A DNA stretch of 46,420 bases from Streptomyces luteolus (lineage in GTDB: Bacteria; Actinomycetota; Actinomycetes; Streptomycetales; Streptomycetaceae), in NCBI RefSeq assembly GCF_029968015.1, contig NZ_JASCIS010000056.1, forward strand, positions 1 through 46,420, in the 5' to 3' direction. The notes under the pieces were generated by a model. The model did not search any database. It was not told the DNA's origin and saw only the letters and a list, made by a program, of their open reading frames with translations. Positions 40,370 through 46,420 of the stretch are shown piece by piece (position 1 is the stretch's first letter; every line of letters starts with the position of its first letter). The position numbers were made by a program, and so were the translations under genes.

Positions 40370-42667
40370 TTGAGTCGTGAAACTGACAGTTCGTCCTCCG
40401 GGCCCCAGGGGCGCGGTGGAGCCGCGTACCCCTCGGGGACCCCGCCGTACGGACCGCCCGGCGGCGACCGCACTCCGCAGGGCGCGCCCTGGCAGCAGGG
40501 TGCCGAGCCCGAGGCCGAGCAGCCCGCGGCGGAGGAGTCGCCGGAGACCCAGACCACGCTGACCACCCGCATCCGGATCAACATCCCCGGTTCGCGGCCC
40601 ATCCCGCCCGTGGTGATGCGCACGCCGGTCGGCGAGGGCGACAACGCGGAGGCCGGGGGCCCCTCGTCGCCGATCGGTGGCCGCAAGTCACCCGGTACGC
40701 CTGGCGGAAGCGGGCCTTCCGGCGGTCCCGGCGGTGCTCCTTCGGGTGGTTCGGCGCCCGGCTCCCAGGGTGCGCCGAGGAGCGCCCCGGCGCCCGCCGC
40801 CGACGCCCCGGCCGAGAAGACCAGCGACTGGTTCGCCCCGCGCAAGCCCGCGCAGCCCACCGGCGGTTCGCCCGGCGGCCCGGGCGGCGCACTCGGCGGG
40901 CCCGGTGGCGCACCGGGTTCCGCAGCCGCAGCCGGTGGCGCCCCCGCGCCCTCCGCGTCCGCGCCCGCCGGCCCGTCCGCGGGCGGTACGCGCGGGGACC
41001 TGCCGTACTTCTCGGAGTCCGGTGAGGGCCCGGGGCGCGGCCCGGGTGGTCCGGGTGGCCACGGTGCGCCGGGTGGCCACGGTGCGCCGGGTGCTCCCGG
41101 CGGCTCCGGTGGCCAGGCGCGTCCCGGTGGAACTCCGGGCGGACGCGGCCCCGGCGGCGGCGGTGCGCCCGGCATCGGGGGTGCGCCCGGCCCCGTGTCC
41201 GGCGACCGGGGCACGGACAACCCCCTCGCCCGCTCCAGCCTGTTCGGGCCGGGACCGGGCGGTCCGACGGCACCCGGCGGGCCCGGCCCCTCCGGACCCG
41301 CGGCCCCCTCCGGTCCGACCGGTGGTCCGGCGACCGGTGACGGCCCGGTGCTGCCCGCCGCGTTCCAGAAGAGCGGGGGCGCCGGCAACGGCATCAGCGC
41401 GGGCCCGTCAGGACCCGCCGCTCCGGCCGCCGCCGACGACACCGCCGTCCTCACTCCGCAGAACGGCGACGGACCGCCGCCCGGCGGCCTGCACGTCTCC
41501 GGTGACACCCTGACCAGCGGCATCCCCGTGGTGCCGGCAGGACCGCAGGCAGAGCCCGGCTTCCCCGGCCCGTCCGCGCCGCAGTCCCGGCACACCCCGC
41601 CGGTGCTCCCGGACCCGCCCGCCCCGCGCGGGCGGCGCTCGGGCGCGGACCAGGGCGAGTCCGACGCGTACGAGGACGAGGCCACGTCGGCCGCCCCCAG
41701 GAATGCCAGGAAGGGCCGGAACAAGCTGGTCCTGATCGGCGCGGGCGTCGTCGTGCTCGGCGGACTCGCGTACGGCGCGGGGCTTCTGATGAACCACTCC
41801 GACGTACCGAAGGGCACCACGGTGCTCGGCGTCGACATCGGCGGCGGCACCCGCGACGAGGCCGTGCAGAAGCTGGACGCGGCGATCGCCAAGCGCGCCG
41901 ACCTGTCGCTGCAGCTGGCCATCGACGGCGACAAGGCCACGCTCAAGCCGAGCCGGTCCGGCCTCTCCGTCGACACCCAGGAGACGGTCCGGCAGGCCGC
42001 GGGCAGCGACTACAACCCGGTCTCCGTCATCGGCTCCCTCTTCGGCGCCGAGCGCGTCGTCGAGCCGGTGATGCCGACCGACGAGGAGAAGCTGCGGGAC
42101 GCCCTGGAGCGCGTCGCCGGCACCTCCGGCTCGGCCGCCGAGGCGACCATCAAGTTCCTGCCCGGCAAGGCCGTCCCGTCGTACGGAAAGTCCGGCAAGC
42201 AGCTGAACCCGGAGGGCTCGGTGGCGGCCGTGGAGGCGGCCTACCGCACCCAGGTCGAGACGGGTGCCATCGAACCGGTCCAGCTCCCGGTCTCCGCGGC
42301 CGACCCGAACGTCCCGAAGGCCGAAGTCGACCGGATGATGAAGGAGTTCGCCACCCCGGCGATGTCCGGCCTCATCACGGTCCGCACGGACGCCGCCCAC
42401 ACGGTGTCGTTCAGCCCGGAGAAGTCGATCTACAAGTTCGTCCGCGTCGTGCCGAGCGAGGACCGCACCCGCCTTGTCCCGTACTACGACCGCGAGGCCC
42501 TCAAGGAGCTGTACGGCGGCGCGTTCGACGGCGTGCAGCTGACCATGGCCGACGGCTCCAAGAAGCCGGTGACCCCCGCGCTCGTGGCCCAGGCCGTGAA
42601 CCGCGCCCTCGTCGGCAGGACGCCCGCGGAGCGCATCGTCCAGATCGGCCCGCAGCAGCAGAACTGA
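40370..42667 (+). CDS. Membrane-anchored protein with disordered leader and peptidoglycan-binding-like domain
   Basis: Product of 765 residues. Residues about 1-440 are Gly/Pro/Ala/Ser-rich and disordered, with runs such as GGPGGALGGPGGAPGS and repeated GGHGAPG. A basic patch precedes one membrane helix (about 452-474, LVLIGAGVVVLGGLAYGAGL). The extracytoplasmic C-terminus (475-765) contains two copies of a fold with TVLGVDIGGGTRDEAVQKLD at its start, as in the PF12229 peptidoglycan-binding domains of VanW/YkuD-type proteins; no VanW or transpeptidase catalytic motif follows. An envelope role is inferred. The TTG start at 40370 is chosen for its ribosome site and the SRETDSSSSG start; later starts are possible in the leader. 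A strong hairpin follows. Confidence 0.85.
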   Translation: MSRETDSSSSGPQGRGGAAYPSGTPPYGPPGGDRTPQGAPWQQGAEPEAEQPAAEESPETQTTLTTRIRINIPGSRPIPPVVMRTPVGEGDNAEAGGPSSPIGGRKSPGTPGGSGPSGGPGGAPSGGSAPGSQGAPRSAPAPAADAPAEKTSDWFAPRKPAQPTGGSPGGPGGALGGPGGAPGSAAAAGGAPAPSASAPAGPSAGGTRGDLPYFSESGEGPGRGPGGPGGHGAPGGHGAPGAPGGSGGQARPGGTPGGRGPGGGGAPGIGGAPGPVSGDRGTDNPLARSSLFGPGPGGPTAPGGPGPSGPAAPSGPTGGPATGDGPVLPAAFQKSGGAGNGISAGPSGPAAPAAADDTAVLTPQNGDGPPPGGLHVSGDTLTSGIPVVPAGPQAEPGFPGPSAPQSRHTPPVLPDPPAPRGRRSGADQGESDAYEDEATSAAPRNARKGRNKLVLIGAGVVVLGGLAYGAGLLMNHSDVPKGTTVLGVDIGGGTRDEAVQKLDAAIAKRADLSLQLAIDGDKATLKPSRSGLSVDTQETVRQAAGSDYNPVSVIGSLFGAERVVEPVMPTDEEKLRDALERVAGTSGSAAEATIKFLPGKAVPSYGKSGKQLNPEGSVAAVEAAYRTQVETGAIEPVQLPVSAADPNVPKAEVDRMMKEFATPAMSGLITVRTDAAHTVSFSPEKSIYKFVRVVPSEDRTRLVPYYDREALKELYGGAFDGVQLTMADGSKKPVTPALVAQAVNRALVGRTPAERIVQIGPQQQN

Positions 42668-42683
42668 CCGCAGTCCCACCACT

Positions 42684-42717
42684 CGTACGGCACGACCCCT
42701 GAAGGTCGTGCCGTACG
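42684..42717. terminator. Bidirectional terminator between convergent genes
   Basis: cgtacggcacgacc (42684-42697) pairs perfectly with ggtcgtgccgtacg (42704-42717) over a six-base loop. It lies midway between convergent stops at 42667 and 42733. T-runs are short on either side. Confidence 0.85.
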
Positions 42718-42732
42718 CATGTGTACGGTGCC

Positions 42733-43584
42733 TCAGTTCAGCCGGGCCCGGGCAAGGCGCGCGTCCCGCCGCACCCGCTCCGCCGCCTGCGCGTCCACCG
42801 GCTCCACCACCTCCGCGTACTCCTCCAGCTCCGTCGCGCCCGTGAGGAACTCGCCGCGCTGGATCAGGAGTTGGGCCCGCTCGTGGCGCAGCCTGGCCGG
42901 GTGGGAGGGGAGCAGCAGGGAGAGGTCCAGGGCCCACAGGGCGACGTCCGAACGCTCGGGGCGGGTGGAGGCCCAGGCGCGGATGTTGTTGAGGATGCGT
43001 ACGACGACGTCCAGCGGGTCGGCCGGGTGCAGCATCGACGGGTCGAGCGGCCGGCCCGTCGCCCCCGAGACGAGGAGTTCCGCGTCCGTGCCCGTCAGGA
43101 CCCGCCCGCCGTCGAACGGGTCGGCGAGCACCTGGTCACCCGGCGGCCCGAAACCGACGACGAAGTGGCCCGGCAGCGCCACCCCGTACACCGGCGCACC
43201 CGCCCGGCGCGCGACCTCCGTCCACACCACCGACAGCAGGATCGGCAGCCCGCGCCTGCGCCGGAGCACCTCGTGCAGGAGCGACGACTCCAGGCGCTGG
43301 TAGTCGGCCGCCGAACCCCGGAACTCGTAGCGCCCGCCGAGGAGTTCGGCGAGCGCGGCGGCCCAGGCGCGCGGGCCGCCGGGGCGGTACGGAAGCAGCC
43401 CGGCGAGCCGGTCCAGCTCCATCTGCGCGGTGTCGATGCCCGACTCGTCGAGCGCAGGGTCGCCCTCCGCGGCGAGCAGCAGGCAGAGCAGCGCCAGGTC
43501 GGGCCGCTCCGCGCGGGCCTCCCGCGCGAACTGCTCCCGCCGCTGCGTGGACTCCGATCCCATGGGTGCATCGTGCCCTGTCAT
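42733..43584 (-). CDS. Transglutaminase-like (SirB1-type) protein
   Basis: Product of 283 residues. It matches the SirB1/transglutaminase-like-2 family: LLHEVLRRRRGLPILLSVVW with ARRAGAPVYGVALPGHFVVG (the conserved His) and DPFDGGRVLT, followed by an alpha-helical tetratricopeptide-like C-terminus. The biochemical role of this family in actinobacteria is not known. ATG 43584 and ATG 43563 are both in frame and neither has an ideal ribosome site; the upstream one leaves 10 bases after the GNAT stop. It is probably in an operon with the GNAT gene. Confidence 0.8.
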   Translation of the reverse strand: MTGHDAPMGSESTQRREQFAREARAERPDLALLCLLLAAEGDPALDESGIDTAQMELDRLAGLLPYRPGGPRAWAAALAELLGGRYEFRGSAADYQRLESSLLHEVLRRRRGLPILLSVVWTEVARRAGAPVYGVALPGHFVVGFGPPGDQVLADPFDGGRVLTGTDAELLVSGATGRPLDPSMLHPADPLDVVVRILNNIRAWASTRPERSDVALWALDLSLLLPSHPARLRHERAQLLIQRGEFLTGATELEEYAEVVEPVDAQAAERVRRDARLARARLN

Positions 43585-43594
43585 CCGGACCGGC

Positions 43595-44602
43595 TCACTC
43601 CGCGGCGTCCGGCGCGCGGTAGTGGTGGTAGCTGTGGTGCACCGAGAAGCCCATCCCGTCATAGAGCGCCGCCGCCGCCTGATTGTCGTCCTCGACCTGC
43701 AGCCACGCCGCCGACGCGCCCTCGTCCAGGGCCCGCCGCGCGAGCGCCGCCATCACGGCCGTGCCGAGCCCCCGCCGCCGCTGCTCCGGGTCGACCTCGA
43801 CGGCCATGAACCCGGCCCAGCGCCCGTCCACCACACAGCGCCCGATCGCCGCAGGCGCCTCACCCGTACCGGGCACGGAGGCGAACCACGTCGAAGGCCC
43901 GCTGCGGAGCACCCGGCCCACGTGCGGACCCGGCGTCCCGAACCGCTGGTAGCGCCGCAGCCACCCCTCGTCGTACGAGCGGGCGAGCCGCACCGGGTCC
44001 GTGTCCACGTCCAGGTCGCCGACCGGCGCGAGCGCCCCGATCCGCACCTGCGTGCTCACCTCGCGCCCCCAGCCGCGCCGTGCGAGCTCCGCGCCGAGCA
44101 CCTCCTGGGTGCCCTCGGCGCCGGTCGCGATCTGTGCGTACGCGGGGAGCTCACGGCGTGCGTACCAGTCGCGTACGTACGCGAGTGCATCGTCGAGCGG
44201 TCGGCCCGGATCGCCCAGCGGGAGGACGGAGTTGGCGCGCCGGGTGAACCCGGAGGCGGCCCTGAGCCGCCAGTCACCGAGCTGTTCGCTCTCCACCGGC
44301 TCCCAGGCGCGCGCGGTGACCCGCGCCAGCTCCTCGAAGGACGCGGCGGGTCCGCGGCGACGCGCCGGGGCGGCGGGGATCACTTTCCCGGCGACGAGCG
44401 TGGATTCCGCGATGTGGACGGCCTCCCCGCCCCTACGTGTGATCAGCAGCACACCTTCGGTCCACGATGTGAGAACCCCGACCGTATCGGTGAACTTCTC
44501 ACCTGGGATTCCGCTCCCGCTCAAGCACCGCACCGACACGCGTTTTCCCACGTCAGTAGGCTTGATGTGGACTTCGAGGAGCCCGCCTCCGATGATTTCC
44601 AC
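43595..44602 (-). CDS. GNAT acetyltransferase with N-terminal beta-rich extension
   Basis: Product of 335 residues. The C-terminal GNAT domain (about 200-330) has the acetyl-CoA loop VDPEQRRRGLGTAVMAALAR and the helix EDDNQAAAALYDGMGF. An extension (about 1-75) reads VHIKPTDVGKRVSVRCLSGS and TSWTEGVLLITRRGGEAVHI, a small beta-barrel-like module; a middle part resembles the first half of a tandem GNAT. Substrate unknown. The start is GTG 44602; the ribosome site is weak, so a downstream start is possible. It is divergent from fdxA. Confidence 0.83.
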   Translation of the reverse strand: MEIIGGGLLEVHIKPTDVGKRVSVRCLSGSGIPGEKFTDTVGVLTSWTEGVLLITRRGGEAVHIAESTLVAGKVIPAAPARRRGPAASFEELARVTARAWEPVESEQLGDWRLRAASGFTRRANSVLPLGDPGRPLDDALAYVRDWYARRELPAYAQIATGAEGTQEVLGAELARRGWGREVSTQVRIGALAPVGDLDVDTDPVRLARSYDEGWLRRYQRFGTPGPHVGRVLRSGPSTWFASVPGTGEAPAAIGRCVVDGRWAGFMAVEVDPEQRRRGLGTAVMAALARRALDEGASAAWLQVEDDNQAAAALYDGMGFSVHHSYHHYRAPDAAE

Positions 44603-44622
44603 AGCTCAGTCCGCCCCTCCTG

Positions 44623-44651
44623 TTCGGATCATGACCCGGAACGGAGATACT
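44623..44651 (+). promoter_or_regulatory. Weak candidate promoter of fdxA
   Basis: TTCGGA (44623-44628) and GATACT (44646-44651) are 17 bases apart, the right spacing for a vegetative sigma factor, but each matches its consensus at only three and four positions. It lies about 90 bases before the fdxA start in the divergent gap. Confidence 0.3.
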
Positions 44652-44742
44652 AGGTGCGGGCATCGACGACGCCGCGCTCCCGCGCGCCAGGCGGCGGAGC
44701 CTGAGGAGGCCCGCCAGCGCCCTATCGAGGAGGAACGACAGC

Positions 44743-45063
44743 GTGACTTACGTCATCGCGCAGCCTTGTGTCGACGTCAAGGACAAGGCGTGCATCGAGG
44801 AGTGCCCGGTCGACTGCATCTACGAGGGCTCACGGTCCTTGTACATCCACCCGGATGAATGCGTCGACTGCGGAGCCTGCGAGCCGGTGTGCCCGGTCGA
44901 GGCGATCTTCTACGAGGACGACACCCCGGAGGAGTGGAAGGACTACTACAAGGCGAACGTCGAGTTCTTCGACGAGCTCGGCTCGCCCGGTGGTGCCAGC
45001 AAGCTCGGCCTGATCGAGCGCGACCACCCCTTCATCGCCGGCCTGCCGCCGCAGAACCAGTAA
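44743..45063 (+). CDS. fdxA: Seven-iron ferredoxin (FdxA)
   Basis: Product of 106 residues. The cysteine pattern fits a [3Fe-4S] plus [4Fe-4S] ferredoxin as in mycobacterial FdxA: C9, C17, C21 and C25 in the first half (CIEECPVDC) and C40, C43, C46 and C50 in the second (CVDCGACEPVCP). It is a soluble electron carrier. GTG 44743 has gaggagga (44727-44734) at ideal distance. The pairing with a DapC-type gene downstream is common in Streptomyces as I remember it. Two hairpins follow, so cotranscription with dapC is partial at best. Confidence 0.96.
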   Translation: MTYVIAQPCVDVKDKACIEECPVDCIYEGSRSLYIHPDECVDCGACEPVCPVEAIFYEDDTPEEWKDYYKANVEFFDELGSPGGASKLGLIERDHPFIAGLPPQNQ

Positions 45064-45075
45064 GCGGCCAGCGGT

Positions 45076-45106
45076 CCAGGCCGTTTCCCCGAAAGGGACG
45101 GCCTGG
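45076..45106 (+). terminator. Hairpin after fdxA
   Basis: ccaggccgt (45076-45084) pairs with acggcctgg (45098-45106); inner ccc/ggg pairs close a gaaa-type loop. It lies 12 bases after the stop codon with no T-run. A second, better terminator follows at 45117. Confidence 0.65.
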
Positions 45107-45116
45107 CACCAAGCCC

Positions 45117-45160
45117 CGGTCCCGTACGGCCTCGACCGCCGCACGGGACCGCGGTGTTTT
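45117..45160 (+). terminator. Intrinsic-type terminator after fdxA
   Basis: cggtcccgt (45117-45125) pairs perfectly with acgggaccg (45143-45151), followed by cggtgtttt. It lies 28 bases upstream of the dapC start, so dapC may need its own promoter or depend on read-through. Confidence 0.8.
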
Positions 45161-45187
45161 CGTACGTACGAGAAAGTGAGCAGCCCC

Positions 45188-46294
45188 GTGAGTCCACGCG
45201 TGGGAGCGGTCTCTTCGCGCCTTCCCGTCTTTCCCTGGGACAAGCTGGAGCCGTACAAGGCGACGGCAGCAGCGCATCCGGGCGGCATCGTCGACCTGTC
45301 GGTCGGCACCCCCGTCGACCCGGTGCCCGAGCTGGTCCAGAAGGCTCTGACGGCCGCCTCGGACAGCCCGGGCTATCCGACGGTCTGGGGCACTCCTGAG
45401 CTGCGGGACGCGATCACCGGCTGGTGCGAGCGCCGCCTGGGCGCCCGCGGGATGACCCACCAGGGCGTCCTGCCGGTCGTCGGCTCCAAGGAACTCGTCG
45501 CCTGGCTCCCCACCCAGCTGGGCCTCGGCCCCGGGGACAGAGTGGCCTACCCGCGCCTGGCCTACCCGACGTACGAGGTGGGCGCCCGCCTGGCCCGCGC
45601 CGAGTACGTGGCGTACGACGACCCGACCGAGCTCGACCCGTCCGGCCTGAAGCTGCTCTGGCTCAACTCGCCCTCCAACCCGACCGGCCGGGTGCTCTCC
45701 AAGGACGAGCTGACCCGTACGGTCGCCTGGGCCCGCGAGCACGGCGTGCTGCTCTTCTCCGACGAGTGCTACCTCGAACTCGGCTGGGAGGCGGAGCCGG
45801 TCTCGGTGCTGCACCCGGACGTGTGCGGCGGCTCCCACGAGGGCATCGTCGCCGTCCACTCGCTGTCCAAGCGGTCCAACCTGGCCGGTTACCGCGCGGC
45901 GTTCCTCGCGGGTGACCCGGCGGTCCTCGGCGAGCTCCTGCAGATCCGCAAGCACGGCGGCATGATGACGCCCGCCCCGGTGCAGGCCGCCACGATCGCG
46001 GCCCTCGGCGACGACACCCACGTCACCGAACAGCGCGCCCGGTACGCCGCCCGGCGCACCGCCCTGCGCGAGGCCCTCCTCGCCCACGGCTTCCGCATCG
46101 AGCACAGCGAGGCCAGCCTGTACCTGTGGGCCACGCGCGACGAGGACTGCTGGTCGACGGCGGCCCACCTCGCGGAACGCGGCATCCTCGTGGCCCCCGG
46201 CGACTTCTACGGCCCGGCGGGCGACCACTTCGTCCGCGTCGCGTTCACGGCGACGGACGAGCGGGTCGCGGAGGCGGTGCGGAGGCTGGCGTAG
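45188..46294 (+). CDS. dapC: Succinyldiaminopimelate transaminase (DapC-type)
   Basis: Product of 368 residues, class I/II aminotransferase of fold type I. The PLP lysine is K228 in SLSKRSNLAGYR; other family text is DLSVGTPVDPVP, SPGYPTVWGTPELRDAI, LNSPSNPTGRVLS and FSDECYLEL. It transfers the amino group from glutamate in the lysine/diaminopimelate pathway that supplies peptidoglycan. Related actinobacterial enzymes can also act on prephenate, so specificity should be tested. GTG 45188 is chosen for its match to family starts and the gtgag upstream; GTG 45176 would add four residues. Confidence 0.93.
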   Translation: MSPRVGAVSSRLPVFPWDKLEPYKATAAAHPGGIVDLSVGTPVDPVPELVQKALTAASDSPGYPTVWGTPELRDAITGWCERRLGARGMTHQGVLPVVGSKELVAWLPTQLGLGPGDRVAYPRLAYPTYEVGARLARAEYVAYDDPTELDPSGLKLLWLNSPSNPTGRVLSKDELTRTVAWAREHGVLLFSDECYLELGWEAEPVSVLHPDVCGGSHEGIVAVHSLSKRSNLAGYRAAFLAGDPAVLGELLQIRKHGGMMTPAPVQAATIAALGDDTHVTEQRARYAARRTALREALLAHGFRIEHSEASLYLWATRDEDCWSTAAHLAERGILVAPGDFYGPAGDHFVRVAFTATDERVAEAVRRLA

Positions 46295-46319
46295 GGGTTT
46301 CCGCCCCGTCGACTCGGTC

Positions 46320-46420
46320 GCCCCCCTGATCGGCCTCCGGCCTCGTCCTCAATCGCCGGACGGGCTGGATTTTGATCCCCTCCCCGCCCCTTCCCGAAAG
46401 TCCTGCCGGACAGGCCTCCT
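46320..46420. repeat. Copy of palindromic element at window end
   Basis: cgtcctcaatcgccggacgg (from about 46344) and tcccctccccgccccttccc (from about 46377), then gaaagtcctgc, match modules at 4757-4780, 35721-35743 and the outer arm at 4639-4668. It lies downstream of dapC and is cut by the window edge. Confidence 0.8.

Noticed and set aside
39898..41976. A 692-codon Pro-rich open frame on the minus strand
   Set aside because: It is the complement of the Gly/Pro-rich leader of the membrane protein at 40370 and spans the end of another gene; no start region or motif supports it.
40370..42667. A VanW-family vancomycin-resistance protein
   Set aside because: Only the peptidoglycan-binding-like modules are seen; the protein ends before any VanW domain.
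1..46420. A biosynthetic gene cluster or defence island
   Set aside because: No polyketide or peptide synthase, precursor peptide with modifying enzymes, restriction, toxin-antitoxin or nuclease/helicase defence genes are seen; the content is core metabolism, transport and regulation.

Overview
The window is about 71% GC by eye, with the codon bias, GTG/TTG starts, purine-rich ribosome sites and gene content of a Streptomyces (or close Actinomycetota) chromosome. Markers are mycothiol biosynthesis (mshB), a seven-iron ferredoxin next to a DapC-type aminotransferase, an actinobacterial three-subunit succinate dehydrogenase with the order C-A-B, SpoIIE-type phosphatases, and BldK-like oligopeptide importers. 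I see no tRNA, rRNA, CRISPR array, prophage or intact insertion sequence. It looks like core chromosome with small local duplications, one decayed gene and a family of dispersed palindromes.

Layout. 51-1172 (-): threonine-synthase-like PLP enzyme. 1561-4607 (+): two secreted subtilases arising from a tandem duplication, the first with an extra P-domain. 4846-5514 (-): truncated serpin whose stop touches a palindromic repeat. 5605-9075: DUF4190/septum-formation membrane protein, GntR/UTRA regulator, short SPOR-like protein, NUDIX hydrolase and a stand-alone RsbW-type ATPase. 9076-11733: PAS-PAS-GAF-SpoIIE-HATPase phosphatase. 11808-14657 (-): PspA-family protein and a TPM-domain membrane protein. 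14722-18273 (-): sdhB, sdhA, sdhC. 18341-18628 (-): small coiled-coil protein. 19071-21443: orphan lipoprotein of the oligopeptide-binding family with a long Lys/Glu insert. 21642-23549: typA (bipA). 24080-35691: two consecutive five-gene oligopeptide ABC importer operons, each binding protein, permease, permease, ATPase, ATPase. 35918-38143 (-): S9 (dipeptidyl-peptidase IV-like) peptidase. 38365-39991: 64-residue membrane protein, mshB and a DUF6113 membrane protein. 40370-42667: very long disordered membrane-anchored protein with a peptidoglycan-binding-like domain. 42733-44602 (-): transglutaminase-like protein and GNAT acetyltransferase. 44743-46294: fdxA and dapC.

A working picture (inference): secreted subtilases cut extracellular protein; the oligopeptide-binding lipoproteins and the two permease/ATPase sets import the peptides; the S9 peptidase trims them inside. 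One importer set resembles BldK, known in Streptomyces to bring in a developmental signal. The phosphatase and ATPase genes point to partner-switching control of sigma factors, and PspA/TPM to envelope stress. Mycothiol, ferredoxin and succinate dehydrogenase genes are housekeeping redox functions.

Unexplained structure lies mostly between genes: a dispersed nested palindrome family at gene 3' ends (near 1, 4639-4845, 11740, 21454, 35701-35899 and 46320), short tandem repeats starting across stop codons, a 10-bp-phased repeat upstream of the subtilases, and a large hairpin inside only the first importer operon. I found no convincing wholly new multi-gene system; the best leads are the protease/serpin locus, the dispersed element, the charged insert in the orphan lipoprotein and the differences between the two importer operons.
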